From positions 124,001 through 188,000 of the forward strand of contig NZ_VRMG01000009.1 of the NCBI RefSeq assembly GCF_008040105.1: 64,000 nt of DNA, in the 5' to 3' direction. The stretch is from Lacisediminihabitans profunda. Lineage in GTDB: Bacteria > Actinomycetota > Actinomycetes > Actinomycetales > Microbacteriaceae. Below, piece by piece: positions 1-8,476 of the stretch (within the stretch, counting starts at the first letter, position 1; the number at the start of each line of letters is the position of its first letter). The translations under genes and the position numbers were made by a program. Under the pieces are notes generated by a model. That model searched no databases, had not been told where the DNA came from, and worked only from the letters and a program-made list of their open reading frames with translations.

Positions 1-5
1 GCGGC

Positions 6-956
6 CTAGCCGAATCCCGGCTCGTTCAGCTCTGCGAGGATTCGGTTGAGGTCGGCCACTGTCGCGAAGTCGATCACAATCGTGCCCTTGGTCGCGCCGA
101 GGTTCACCTTCACCCGGGTATTGAGGCGATCCCCGAGGCGTTCGGCGATCTCATCAAGCTGACCCTGGCGCCGACCCGCACTCGGCCGAGCCGGTCGAGC
201 CGGCTTGGTGGTGACGAGTCCCGCCGCGGACTCCGCAGCGCGCACGGACAGGTCTTCGTTCACGATCTTGTCGGCCAGACGTTCCATCGTGGCGTCGTCC
301 CCGGCCGAGAGGATGGCCCGGGCATGTCCGGCGCTCAACACCCCGGCTGCGACGCGATTCTGCACGGACGTGGGCAGTCGCAGCAGGCGGATGGTGTTAG
401 TGATCTGCGGACGTGACCGCCCGATCCGCGTGGCCAACTGGTCCTGCGTGATTCCGAAGTCGGCGAGGAGCTGCTGGTAGGCCGATGCCTCCTCCAGCGG
501 GTTGAGGTTCGCCCGGTGAAGGTTCTCGAGCAGCGCATCGCGCAGCATTGCCTCGTCCGCGGTGTTCTTGACCACGGCGGGGATCGTCTCCAGCCCCAGT
601 TCCTTGCTCGCGCGAAGGCGACGCTCGCCCATGACGAGCTCGTAGTGCGGCCCGGTGGCGGTCGCGCCGACAATCGGGCGCACGACGATCGGCTGGAGAA
701 CGCCGACCTCGCGTATGGAGGCGACGAGTTCGTCCAGATCCTCCTTGATGAAGTCCTTGCGCGGCTGGGCGGCGTTCGGGACGATGTCGCTGGGGGCGAT
801 GTTCGCGAGTCGGGCTCCCGGAACTGCGACGAGGCCCTCCGGCTCTGGGCGGCTCGTGGGGAAGAAGACATCTACCGGTCGCGCTGGGCTGCCCTCGTCC
901 GTGGGGATGAGCGCGCCGATCCCTCGGCCCAGTCCGGTTCTCTTTGGTGCGGCCAT
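6..956 (-). CDS. parB: Chromosome partitioning protein ParB (CTP-dependent DNA clamp)
   Basis: 316 aa. ParB loads at parS as a CTP-gated sliding clamp and with ParA segregates the origin. The N-terminus has the usual GRGIGALIP segment. A ParB/Srx core follows with the GERRLRASKELGL arginine motif, then a helix-turn-helix (DQLATRIGRSRPQITNTIRLL) and a C-terminal dimerisation domain. The open frame runs on upstream into parA, but the ATG at 956 overlaps the parA TAA (TAATG), which gives a normal family length and translational coupling, so I chose it. Two parS sites lie within 1.8 kb. Identification is secure. Confidence 0.96.
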   Translation of the reverse strand: MAAPKRTGLGRGIGALIPTDEGSPARPVDVFFPTSRPEPEGLVAVPGARLANIAPSDIVPNAAQPRKDFIKEDLDELVASIREVGVLQPIVVRPIVGATATGPHYELVMGERRLRASKELGLETIPAVVKNTADEAMLRDALLENLHRANLNPLEEASAYQQLLADFGITQDQLATRIGRSRPQITNTIRLLRLPTSVQNRVAAGVLSAGHARAILSAGDDATMERLADKIVNEDLSVRAAESAAGLVTTKPARPARPSAGRRQGQLDEIAERLGDRLNTRVKVNLGATKGTIVIDFATVADLNRILAELNEPGFG

Positions 957-1945
957 TACTGCGGTGCCCCTCGTCGTGCGATTTCGGCGGCCGCCTCGAG
1001 GTAGGAGAGCGAGCCGGTGGAGTTGGTGTCGTAACTGATTACGGTCTGACCATAGCTCGGCGCCTCCGAAATACGCACCGAACGCGGGATGAGCGTGTTG
1101 AGAACCTGGTCGGGAAAGTGATCCCGTACGTCCTGGGCGACCTGGTTCGCGAGATTCGTGCGGGAATCGTACATCGTGAGCAGGATCGTGGACACGGTGA
1201 GCACCGGATTGAGGTGTCGTTCTATCAGCTTGATGTTGTTGAGCAGCTGGCTGAGTCCCTCGAGCGCGTAGTACTCGCACTGAATCGGAATCAGCACCTC
1301 CTGCGCCGCGACGAACGCGTTGATCGTGAGCAGACCGAGCGACGGCGGGCAATCGATGAAGACGTAGTGGAAGAGGTCGGGGCTCTCGGCGAGGAACTGG
1401 TCCAGGGCGGTGTGCAGCCGCTGCTCGCGAGCGACCAGCGAGACGAGCTCGATCTCCGCGCCCGCGAGGTGAATGGTGGCCGGGAGGCAGTAGAGAGACT
1501 CGAATTCCGGGCTCTTCTGCACGACGCCGGCCATGGGGACGTCTCCGATGATCACGTCGTAGACGCTGACGGTCTCCGAGCGGTGTTCGATACCAAGGGC
1601 GGTGGAGGCGTTGCCCTGAGGATCCAGGTCGATCACCAGCACGCGAGCACCGCTGCGGGCGAGCGCCGCCGCAAGATTGACGGTGGTAGTGGTCTTGCCC
1701 ACTCCCCCCTTTTGGTTCGCGACCGTGAGAACCCGGGTCTTCGGCGGCAGGGGAAGCCGCTGGGCGGCCAGTGCCAGCTTGCGTCTCGTGATCTCGGACA
1801 ATTCCCGAGCCAACGGGGTGTCGTCGAATGCTCCGACGGAATTGACCTCGGTGGGTTCAGGATGTTTCACGTGAAACCTTCTTGGCTGGGGAGGTGGGGC
1901 GATGGTGAGCGAACGAGCGGGCGCACCGAGGCTGTGCCCGACCAT
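956..1945 (-). CDS. parA: Chromosome partitioning ATPase ParA
   Basis: Up to 329 aa. This is a deviant-Walker P-loop ATPase that forms an ATP-dependent gradient on the nucleoid and pulls ParB-parS complexes. The Walker A motif KGGVGKTTTTVN lies near residue 80, with DLDPQGNAST and IDCPPSLGLLTINA following. The first 60-70 residues before the ATPase core are variable in actinobacterial ParA. They include FHVKH, which is encoded by a parS site, so the true start could be the frame start at 1945 or the GTG at 1870 inside parS. The gene is coupled to parB through TAATG and sits downstream of rsmG. Confidence 0.95.
   Translation of the reverse strand: MVGHSLGAPARSLTIAPPPQPRRFHVKHPEPTEVNSVGAFDDTPLARELSEITRRKLALAAQRLPLPPKTRVLTVANQKGGVGKTTTTVNLAAALARSGARVLVIDLDPQGNASTALGIEHRSETVSVYDVIIGDVPMAGVVQKSPEFESLYCLPATIHLAGAEIELVSLVAREQRLHTALDQFLAESPDLFHYVFIDCPPSLGLLTINAFVAAQEVLIPIQCEYYALEGLSQLLNNIKLIERHLNPVLTVSTILLTMYDSRTNLANQVAQDVRDHFPDQVLNTLIPRSVRISEAPSYGQTVISYDTNSTGSLSYLEAAAEIARRGAPQ
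1863..1878. promoter_or_regulatory. parS: parS centromere site 1
   Basis: TGTTTCACGTGAAACC matches the bacterial parS consensus (TGTTNCACGTGAAACA) except at the last base and contains a perfect 14-bp palindrome. It lies inside the 5' coding part of parA, where it encodes FHVKH, so it is both coding sequence and centromere. It is expected to bind ParB. Confidence 0.95.
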
Positions 1946-2017
1946 CCGTCACGCTCGACTCACGTTGTGCGGCCGCCAAGACGACTCGCACCACGAAGCA
2001 CGCCGCGCGGGGATCGA

Positions 2018-2659
2018 TCAGTCAACTGTAGCCCGAAACACCCGGGTCACCTCGGTTACGAGGCCCTCTCCGAGTGTCAGGACCTCCACGTCGGTGAGTC
2101 GCGCCTTTCGGATGGACTTTGCCGCCGCCTCGACCTCCGCGCTGACGCCTGCCCCCTTGAGGAAGAGCAGCTCGCCACCGGAGCGAACGAGAGGAACGGT
2201 GAGCGGGATGAGTTTGGAGAGGGCGCTCACCGCGCGGGCGGTGGCCTGGTCGAGCCAGGGCTTCAGCTTCGCCTCCTCGGCGCGGGCGCGAACGACCTCG
2301 ACGTTGTCGAGTCCGAGCTCCGCCGTCTCGTGCCGCAGCCACTCCACGCGGCGCTCCATCGGCTCGATGAGAATGAGCTGAACGTCGGGACGCGCGATCG
2401 CCAGCACGAGGCCCGGCAGTCCAGCACCGCTGCCGATGTCACCGACTCGACCTGGACGAAGCAGGGGAGCGAGCAGTGCACTGTTCAGCACGTGCCTGGT
2501 CCAGAGCCGGGGAATCTCCAGCGGACCGATCAGCCCGAGCTCCTCGCCGCGCTCGGCGAGGTGCCGGGTATAGGCCCGCGCGAGCTCCATCCGATCGCCA
2601 AAGAGTTCTGCGGCCGCCTCAGGCTCCTGCTCGAGCCCGGGGAGCGACGACTCAACCAC
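2018..2659 (-). CDS. rsmG: 16S rRNA (guanine(527)-N7)-methyltransferase RsmG
   Basis: 213 aa, normal length for the GidB/RsmG family, which methylates G527 of 16S rRNA using S-adenosylmethionine. The SAM-binding loop GDIGSGAGLPGLVLA is near residue 93, followed by the acidic strand end (ILIEPMERRVEWL) and the RAVSALSKLIPL segment typical of the family. The start is a GTG at 2659, a few bases from the second parS. It lies between jag and parA in the standard order. Loss of RsmG in other bacteria gives low-level streptomycin resistance; this copy looks intact. Confidence 0.94.
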   Translation of the reverse strand: MVESSLPGLEQEPEAAAELFGDRMELARAYTRHLAERGEELGLIGPLEIPRLWTRHVLNSALLAPLLRPGRVGDIGSGAGLPGLVLAIARPDVQLILIEPMERRVEWLRHETAELGLDNVEVVRARAEEAKLKPWLDQATARAVSALSKLIPLTVPLVRSGGELLFLKGAGVSAEVEAAAKSIRKARLTDVEVLTLGEGLVTEVTRVFRATVD

Positions 2660-2664
2660 GTCGA

Positions 2665-2680
2665 TGTTTCACGTGAAACT
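2665..2680. promoter_or_regulatory. parS: parS centromere site 2
   Basis: TGTTTCACGTGAAACT is a second near-perfect parS, one base from consensus and with the same 14-bp palindromic core as site 1. It overlaps the jag stop codon and precedes the rsmG start. The two sites are 802 bp apart. Confidence 0.95.
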
Positions 2681-3239
2681 AGGCCCGGGAGATGACGGTG
2701 TGGCGATCGGAACCCTCGCCCTCCGACGCGGACGAGAGTCCCTTGGCGGCGACCAGGTCGTGCACGAGCTTGCGCTCGTAAGACGACATCGGTGGAAGGG
2801 CTGCCGACTCGGCGCCGCCCTCGATCCGATCGACCGCCCGGTCGACGAGAAGCGAGAGCTCGGCCTCCCTGGCCTGCCTCGATCCGCCCACATCCAGGAT
2901 GAGTCGAGAAAACACCCCGGTCTTCGCCTGCACCGCGATGCGGGTGAGTTCCTGGAGCGCGTTCACGGTCTCCGGCTTCGACAGCAGTCGAAGGTTGCTG
3001 TCCTGGCTCGAGTTGACCGACAGGTACGCGCGGCCGTCGCGGGCGTCGATGTCGATATCGCCGTCCAGGTCCGTGATGTCGAGGAGTTCCTCGATGTAAT
3101 CGGCGGCGATGTCGCCCTCCTCCTCGAGCTGGGTGACCGAACGGCCGGCACCCTCGTCAACGGTGGCCTCCGTCGCGACGGCCTCGTCGCTCGTGGGGAC
3201 CGGAGTCTCGTTCTCTACGTCATGGGTCGTCTCTGCCAC
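2679..3239 (-). CDS. jag: KH/R3H RNA-binding protein Jag (KhpB)
   Basis: 186 aa. This is an RNA-binding protein of the Jag/KhpB/EloR family. An acidic, low-complexity N-terminus of about 45 residues is followed by a KH-type domain (ADYIEELLDITDLDGDIDID onward, through the VNALQELTRIAVQAK helix) and a C-terminal R3H domain with SYERKLVHDLVAAKGL. The N-terminal Jag_N domain of Firmicutes proteins is absent, as is usual in Actinobacteria. The start is GTG at 3239. It lies directly downstream of yidC, the conserved yidC-jag pair. In streptococci the protein affects peripheral cell-wall synthesis; the role here is inferred. Confidence 0.93.
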   Translation of the reverse strand: MAETTHDVENETPVPTSDEAVATEATVDEGAGRSVTQLEEEGDIAADYIEELLDITDLDGDIDIDARDGRAYLSVNSSQDSNLRLLSKPETVNALQELTRIAVQAKTGVFSRLILDVGGSRQAREAELSLLVDRAVDRIEGGAESAALPPMSSYERKLVHDLVAAKGLSSASEGEGSDRHTVISRA

Positions 3240-3280
3240 GTGACTGCTCTCTTTCTTGAGGATGCTGAGGGTTGCGCGAA

Positions 3281-4252
3281 CTACTTCTTGGCGCCTGGCT
3301 TCTTCTTGCGATTCTTCGCATTCACCGGCTGAACGCGCTGCGTCTGCCGCGGTTCCTCGATCTGCTCTGGCCCGTCCTCGACCAACGTGAATCCGCGGCG
3401 CTGGGCCTTGCGGGCAATTCGCGTCTCCCGGGCGAGCGCCGCCTCGCTGCCAGGCGTGGGCATGTTACGGATCACCAGGAACTGCTGACCCATCGTCCAG
3501 AAGTTGGAGACGAGCCAGTAGAACATCACGCCGAGCGGGAAGGTGAAGCCGGAGAAGGCGAACACGAGGGGGAGCAGGTACAGCAGGATGCGCTGCTGCT
3601 TGAACATCGGGCTGGCCTTCATCTCGGCCGACTGGTTCTTGGACATGATCTGAAGCTGGGTGATGAACTGGGATCCCGTCATCAGGACCACCATGATCAC
3701 AGCGATGACGATCACCGCGACGTTGCCGTTGGCGGTGCTGATCGCGAGCTTCAGCGGGGCGACTCCGAAAAGCGAAGACTCCCCGAACGACTTGGCCAAC
3801 GGGCCGGTCAGGAGACCGACGCCCGCCAGGTGCGTCTTGTCGTAGTTCTGAGCGGAACTCAACACCGAGAAGAGGCTGAAGAAGATGGGCATCTGCAGCA
3901 GGAGGGGCAGACAGGAGCTGAGCGGGTTGGTGCCCGTCTTCTTGTAGAGCTCCATGGTCTCGCGGGACATCGCCTCGCGGGAGAATTGGTCCTTCTTGCC
4001 CTTGTACTTGTCCTGGATCTTCTTGAGCTGCGGCGCAACCTCGAGCATGCGGCGCTGGCTCTTAATCTGGCGAACGAAGATCGGGATGAGCGCCGCCCGG
4101 ATCACGAGCACGAGGCCAACGATCGACAACACCCAGGTGAAGCCTGCGTCGGGATTCAACCCAAGGAACGTCCAGAAAGAATGCCAGGACACGAGCAACA
4201 GCTCGACGACCCACTTGATGGGCCAGAGGATTACGCCAATAAAGTCGGGCAT
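3281..4252 (-). CDS. yidC: Membrane protein insertase YidC (Oxa1 family)
   Basis: 323 aa. This inserts and folds inner-membrane proteins, alone or with SecYEG. It starts MPDFIGVILWPIKWVVE. Five hydrophobic spans follow, with an arginine in the first core helix (LVLVIRAALIPIFVRQIK) corresponding to the conserved groove Arg. A coiled cytoplasmic hairpin (MLEVAPQLKKIQDKYKGKK) and the NPLSSCLPLLLQMPIFFSLF segment are also present. The C-terminus is strongly basic, typical of YidC that contacts ribosomes. The frame extends 16 codons upstream to a TTG, but the internal ATG clears yidD and gives the standard N-terminus. Confidence 0.95.
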   Translation of the reverse strand: MPDFIGVILWPIKWVVELLLVSWHSFWTFLGLNPDAGFTWVLSIVGLVLVIRAALIPIFVRQIKSQRRMLEVAPQLKKIQDKYKGKKDQFSREAMSRETMELYKKTGTNPLSSCLPLLLQMPIFFSLFSVLSSAQNYDKTHLAGVGLLTGPLAKSFGESSLFGVAPLKLAISTANGNVAVIVIAVIMVVLMTGSQFITQLQIMSKNQSAEMKASPMFKQQRILLYLLPLVFAFSGFTFPLGVMFYWLVSNFWTMGQQFLVIRNMPTPGSEAALARETRIARKAQRRGFTLVEDGPEQIEEPRQTQRVQPVNAKNRKKKPGAKK

Positions 4253-4262
4253 TTTTCTTTTG

Positions 4263-4574
4263 TCAGCCCTTTCCATGGCCGTGAGTAGTGACAAAACCAA
4301 ACCGCGTTACCGCGTACTTCTGAACCGAGGGCTCCGGCACGTCATCCACGCCGCCTGCCGCCCAGGGGTGACAGCGAGCGATCCTTCGCGCACCGAGCCA
4401 GCTGCCCTTGATCACGCCGTGCTTCTGAATCGCACCCAGCGTGTAGGCCGAGCAGGAGGGGTAGTACCGGCAGACGTCTCCATACAGGGGAGAGATCACC
4501 GCACGATAGACCCTCAGGATGAGAACACTCAGGTTGCGGGGGAGAAGCAGAACAAAAGCCAGGATTCGATTCAC
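4263..4574 (-). CDS. yidD: Membrane protein insertion efficiency factor YidD
   Basis: 103 aa. This small amphipathic membrane-associated protein assists YidC-dependent insertion. The family signature is clear: RVYRAVISPLYGDVCRYYPSCSAYTLGAI, with the paired cysteines (CRYYPSCS) and the RIARCHPWAAGGVDDVPEP C-terminal motif. The start ATG overlaps the rnpA stop by 4 nt, and yidC begins 11 nt downstream, so rnpA-yidD-yidC form one leftward unit. Confidence 0.96.
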   Translation of the reverse strand: MNRILAFVLLLPRNLSVLILRVYRAVISPLYGDVCRYYPSCSAYTLGAIQKHGVIKGSWLGARRIARCHPWAAGGVDDVPEPSVQKYAVTRFGFVTTHGHGKG

Positions 4575-4909
4575 CTCCGTGTCTCGCCCCCCAACGCTTC
4601 CGAAATCTCAGAACGAAGATTAGCCCAGCTAGCCTGCGCTGCGCCTGGCAGCGCTCGAATCACAATTTCGGTACCGGGAGCGAGACGATCCAGCACCTCG
4701 AAGCTGAGCGCCTTGAGCCGGCGGCGCACGAGGTTCCGCTTCACCGCCACTCCCACCGTCTTGGCAACGATGAAGCCAAACCGGGGAGCACTGGCACTAT
4801 CGGCTCGCGCCAGATAGACCACCGCATGCTCGGTGGTGATCCGGCGACCCCGACGCACGAGACGTCGATAGTCGTCCGCAGTCACCAGCCGGTTGGCTTT
4901 GGCCAACAC
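4571..4909 (-). CDS. rnpA: Ribonuclease P protein component
   Basis: 112 aa. This is the protein subunit of RNase P, which removes 5' leaders from pre-tRNAs. It starts MLAKANRLVTADDYRRLVRRGRR and contains the RNR motif region AVKRNLVRRRLKAL near residue 55, the RNA-binding helix of the family. The stop overlaps the yidD start by 4 nt, and the start lies 9 nt from the end of rpmH. Confidence 0.96.
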   Translation of the reverse strand: MLAKANRLVTADDYRRLVRRGRRITTEHAVVYLARADSASAPRFGFIVAKTVGVAVKRNLVRRRLKALSFEVLDRLAPGTEIVIRALPGAAQASWANLRSEISEALGGETRR

Positions 4910-4918
4910 GAACGAAGG

Positions 4919-5056
4919 CTACGCGGAGAGTTCGGTGCGTCCCTTGCGGCGACGCGCACCGAGGATGGCGCGGCCGGCGCGGGTGCGCATCCGCAGACGG
5001 AATCCGTGGACCTTCGCACGGCGCCGGTTGTTGGGCTGAAAAGTTCTCTTGCTCAT
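4919..5056 (-). CDS. rpmH: 50S ribosomal protein L34
   Basis: 45 aa. It begins [20 protein letters not shown] and ends in the basic [18 protein letters not shown] segment, so it matches L34 along its full length. It is the first gene of the leftward rpmH-rnpA-yidD-yidC-jag-rsmG-parA-parB run. The promoter must lie in the 276-bp gap shared with dnaA. Confidence 0.97.
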   Translation of the reverse strand: MSKRTFQPNNRRRAKVHGFRLRMRTRAGRAILGARRRKGRTELSA

Positions 5057-5332
5057 GATTGTTATTTCTCCACGTATTGGGACTCCGCGAGGCCAGCTCG
5101 CAATAGTGAGCAGTGGAAGCCAAGGAAGTGAAGGTTAGCCATCAGGCTGAAGTCAACTGATTAAAAATACGGTCTTAAAGCGCTGCGGTCAAACCCTGAG
5201 GCTACCAGCCGCATTATCCACATAGTGTGAAAGGGGGCGTGGCAGCGACATGCCGTCACAAACTAAGGTGGTGGGACTGCACAGTCGGTGGATAACCCTG
5301 TGAGTAACTTACTCAACAACAGCGAGGGGAAC
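5057..5332. promoter_or_regulatory. rpmH-dnaA divergent intergenic region with DnaA boxes
   Basis: 276 bp between the divergent rpmH and dnaA starts, holding both promoters. It contains a perfect DnaA box TTATCCACA at 5214-5222 and a one-mismatch box in the opposite orientation (GGTGGATAA) at 5287-5295, just upstream of the dnaA ribosome-binding site (GAGGGG). This suggests dnaA autoregulation and possibly origin function. The AT-rich stretch at about 5155-5175 may hold a promoter; I cannot fix -35/-10 elements. Confidence 0.8.
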
Positions 5333-6763
5333 ATGGCTGACATTGCGGATCCGACCAGGGAAATCTGGGCGTCTGTGCTGTCCAGCCTTCGCGACGACGA
5401 GAGAATCACCCCGCAACTGCAGGGATTTCTGAGTCTTGTCGAGCCCAGGGGAGTGATGGCCGGCACCCTCTACCTCGAGGTTCCGAACGACCTCACCCGC
5501 GGGATGCTCGAGCAGCGCATCCGACTTCCGCTCCTCAACGCCATCACCGGACTCGACGAAGACCATTCGGTGAGTAATTTCGCCATCGTAGTGAATCCCG
5601 AGATCGCACACGACGCCCTGGGCGAGCCGAGCCCGTCCGCGGTAGAACAGCCATACATCGAACAGGTCGCCCCACCGGCCCCTCTCTCGGAATCCATCGG
5701 CACAAACTCCCGTCGGGCCGACTCACGGCTCAACCCGAAATACAACTTCGACAACTTCGTCATCGGCGGCTCGAACCGCTTCGCCCACGCGGCCGCCGTT
5801 GCCGTGGCCGAGGCCCCGGCGAAGGCCTACAACCCGCTCTTCATCTACGGCGACTCCGGCCTCGGCAAGACCCACCTCCTGCACGCCATCGGTCACTACG
5901 CCGAGAGCCTCTACCCCGGAATCCGCGTGCGCTACGTGAGCTCCGAGGAATTCACCAACGACTTCATCAACTCGATCGCTAACAACCGCGCATCGGTCTT
6001 CCAATCCCGGTACCGAGAAATCGACATTCTGCTGATCGACGACATCCAGTTCCTGCAGCGGGCGGTGGAGACCCAGGAGGCCTTCTTCCACACGTTCAAC
6101 ACGCTGCACGACCACAACAAGCAGGTGGTGATCACCAGCGACCTGCCGCCGAAGGCCCTCACCGGCTTCGAGGACCGGATGCGCTCCCGCTTCGAGTGGG
6201 GCCTGATCACCGATGTGCAGGCTCCCGACCTGGAGACCCGCATCGCCATCCTCCGCAAGAAGGCCCAGAGCGAGAAGCTCCAGGTGAGCGCCGAGATCCT
6301 CGAATACATGGCCACCAAGGTGTCATCCAATATCCGAGAGCTCGAGGGCACCCTGATCCGGGTCACTGCCTTTGCGAGCCTCAACCGCACGCCGGTAGAC
6401 CTCGCCCTGGTGCAGACCGTGCTCAAGGACCTGATCACCCTCGACGACGACAACGTGATCGCGCCGGTCGACATCATCAACCACACCGCGGAGTACTTCA
6501 AACTCACGGTCGACGACCTCTACGGCTCCTCCCGCTCTCAGGCGGTAGCCACCGCACGTCAGATCGCCATGTACCTCTGCCGTGAAATGACGAATCTCTC
6601 CCTGCCGAAGATCGGCCAGCTGTTCGGCAACCGCGACCACACCACGGTGATGTACGCGAACAAGAAGATCAGCGAGCTCATGAAGGAGCGTCGCTCCATC
6701 TACAACCAGGTCACCGAGCTCACCAGCCGGATCAAGCAGAACCACCGCTACAGCAAGATCTGA
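5333..6763 (+). CDS. dnaA: Chromosomal replication initiator protein DnaA
   Basis: 476 aa. This AAA+ initiator binds DnaA boxes and melts the origin. Domain I starts at MADIADPTREIWASVLSSL. The linker (about 100-140) is short. The AAA+ domain has Walker A GDSGLGKTHLLHAIG near residue 180, Walker B LLIDDIQFLQ, and the sensor and Arg-finger region FEDRMRSRFEWGL. Domain IV carries the DnaA signature GNRDHTTVMYANKKI. The ATG at 5333 is preceded by GAGGGGAAC, which decides the start over an in-frame ATG 45 nt upstream. Confidence 0.97.
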   Translation: MADIADPTREIWASVLSSLRDDERITPQLQGFLSLVEPRGVMAGTLYLEVPNDLTRGMLEQRIRLPLLNAITGLDEDHSVSNFAIVVNPEIAHDALGEPSPSAVEQPYIEQVAPPAPLSESIGTNSRRADSRLNPKYNFDNFVIGGSNRFAHAAAVAVAEAPAKAYNPLFIYGDSGLGKTHLLHAIGHYAESLYPGIRVRYVSSEEFTNDFINSIANNRASVFQSRYREIDILLIDDIQFLQRAVETQEAFFHTFNTLHDHNKQVVITSDLPPKALTGFEDRMRSRFEWGLITDVQAPDLETRIAILRKKAQSEKLQVSAEILEYMATKVSSNIRELEGTLIRVTAFASLNRTPVDLALVQTVLKDLITLDDDNVIAPVDIINHTAEYFKLTVDDLYGSSRSQAVATARQIAMYLCREMTNLSLPKIGQLFGNRDHTTVMYANKKISELMKERRSIYNQVTELTSRIKQNHRYSKI

Positions 6764-7306
6764 CCGGCGCGGGCAACCGGCCGCCTCTTCGCTCCACCCT
6801 CCGCCTCCGCCTCCGTCGCGCGGCGCCCTCGCCCCGCGTGTGTTCCCCTTTGTCGCTCGCGTGCCGGCTCGACCGGGCACAACGGCGACAAAGGGGAACA
6901 CACGCACCACGGGCAGTACGCGCGCGCCCGCGGTACAGCACTGGCCACCCCCGGCAAGCCGTCACCCACAGGCTCAACCCACAGTGTGCATAACCTGTGG
7001 ATAACTGTGGATAGACCGCGACATCATTGTGTGATTCGAGCCGAGTCCTGTGGAAACTGCGTTCATCACTCGCTCTTCGCCGCCGCCGAATCACAACAAA
7101 TTTCACAGGCTCCCCACAACTCACACGGTTGTAGTTCCCTGCCGACTGTTGGGTTCCGAAGAGTTATGCACAGTTCGCACAGCGGTTAAGAGTGTTAATC
7201 CTTTAATTAATTCATTGGTGGGGGAGATAACCCTTGGGACTCTGGCGCACAGCGGCTGTGCCAGTATTAACCTCCCGGAGCAACTTTCATATCGACAGGG
7301 GTGGGC
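6764..7306. other. oriC: Replication origin oriC (dnaA-dnaN intergenic region)
   Basis: 543 bp without a gene. DnaA-box matches are TGTGCATAA 6985-6993, TGTGGATAA 6996-7004 (perfect) and TGTGGATAG 7006-7014, all reading on the minus strand with 10-11-bp spacing. TTATGCACA at 7164-7172 reads on the plus strand, and weaker boxes such as TGTGGAAAC lie near 7049. The stretch from about 7185 to 7216 (GTTAATCCTTTAATTAATTC) is the most AT-rich part and is a good candidate unwinding element, adjacent to dnaN. The left third holds a 21-bp inverted repeat, listed separately. Confidence 0.9.
6836..6905. repeat. 21-bp perfect inverted repeat downstream of dnaA
   Basis: The left arm, 6836-6856, starts GCGTGTGTTCCCC. 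The right arm, 6885-6905, is its exact reverse complement. They are separated by 28 nt that can themselves fold (GTGCCGG against CCGGGCAC). It begins 72 bp after the dnaA stop. No T-run follows either arm, so it is not a classical terminator; it may be an mRNA-stabilising hairpin, a mobile miniature repeat or an origin-proximal cruciform. Confidence 0.85.
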
Positions 7307-8455
7307 ATGAAGTTCCAAGTCAATCGTGACGTCTTCAGTGAGGCCGTTTCCTTTGCCGTCAAGCTTCTTCCCCAGCGCACCACCCTCCCGATTCTGAGCG
7401 GTGTGCTCATCGAGACGATCGACACCGGGCTCAAACTCTCGTCGTTCGACTACGAGGTGTCCGCCCAGACCGAGATCGCGGCAGACATCGAGGAGCCGGG
7501 CAAGATCCTGGTCTCCGGTCGCCTGCTCGCCGACATCGCCAGCCGGCTGCCCAACGCCCCGGTGCAGTTCTCCACGGTCGAGGGTCGGATCACGGTCAAC
7601 TGCGGCAGTGCGACCTTCACCCTCCTGAGCATGCCGGTAGAGGAATACCCCACCCTCCCGCAGATCTCGGAGCAGACCGGATTGCTCCCCGCCGATGCCT
7701 TCGCCACTGCGGTGTCCCAGGTCGCGGTCGCCGCGTCGCGTGACGATGTCACGCCGGTGATCACCGGCGTGCAGCTCGAGGTGTCGAATAACAGCCTCAC
7801 GCTCGTCGCGACCGACCGCTACCGGGTCGCCGTGCGCGAGATCGAGTGGGACTCCGGCGACGTCGCAAACACGGAGACGCTCACCGCACTCGTTCCGGCC
7901 CGCACGCTGCAGGAGATCGGCAAGACCTTCGGTCACAGCGGCACGATCTCGGTGGCCATCACGAGCACCGATGACCGGGAGCTGATCGCGTTCCGCGCCG
8001 ATCGCAAGACCGTGACGTCTCTGCTCATCAAGGGCAACTTCCCCCCGGTCAAGCGCCTGTTTCCCGAGACTGTCGACAATTACGCGGTGATCAACACGGC
8101 GGAGCTCATCGAGGCGGTGCGTCGTGTCTCACTCGTTCTCGAGCGCGAGGCCGCCCTGCGCTTCACCTTCACGATCGACGGCGTGACCCTCGAGGCCATC
8201 GGTTCCGAGCAGGCCCAGGCGTCCGAGACCATCGATGCTCACCTGAACGGCAGCGACACCGTCGTGTCGCTCAAGCCGGCCTTCCTGCTCGACGGCCTCG
8301 GTGCCGTGCACTCGGAATTCGTGCGGATCTCGTTCACGAAGACCGAGAATCCCAACAAGCCGGGCCCCGTTCTCATCACCAGCCAGTCATCCAAGGACCA
8401 GCCCGGGGCCGACAACTACAAGTACCTCCTGCAGCCCAACCTGCTGCTCCGCTAG
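7307..8455 (+). CDS. dnaN: DNA polymerase III subunit beta (sliding clamp)
   Basis: 382 aa. This processivity clamp tethers DNA polymerase III and also binds DnaA regulators, ligase and MutS/L. It starts MKFQVNRDVFSEAVSFAVKLLPQRTTLPIL and spans three clamp domains to the C-terminal YLLQPNLLLR (E. coli YVVMPMRL equivalent). A GTG six bases upstream is in frame, but the ATG at 7307 gives the standard N-terminus and follows AGGGGTGG. The gene lies right of oriC, as expected. Confidence 0.97.
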   Translation: MKFQVNRDVFSEAVSFAVKLLPQRTTLPILSGVLIETIDTGLKLSSFDYEVSAQTEIAADIEEPGKILVSGRLLADIASRLPNAPVQFSTVEGRITVNCGSATFTLLSMPVEEYPTLPQISEQTGLLPADAFATAVSQVAVAASRDDVTPVITGVQLEVSNNSLTLVATDRYRVAVREIEWDSGDVANTETLTALVPARTLQEIGKTFGHSGTISVAITSTDDRELIAFRADRKTVTSLLIKGNFPPVKRLFPETVDNYAVINTAELIEAVRRVSLVLEREAALRFTFTIDGVTLEAIGSEQAQASETIDAHLNGSDTVVSLKPAFLLDGLGAVHSEFVRISFTKTENPNKPGPVLITSQSSKDQPGADNYKYLLQPNLLLR

Positions 8456-8476
8456 TCAGATCGAAAGAAGCGCATC

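Noticed and set aside
944-2695. 583-aa plus-strand ORF across parA and rsmG
   Set aside because: Low-complexity antisense shadow of well-supported genes on the other strand.
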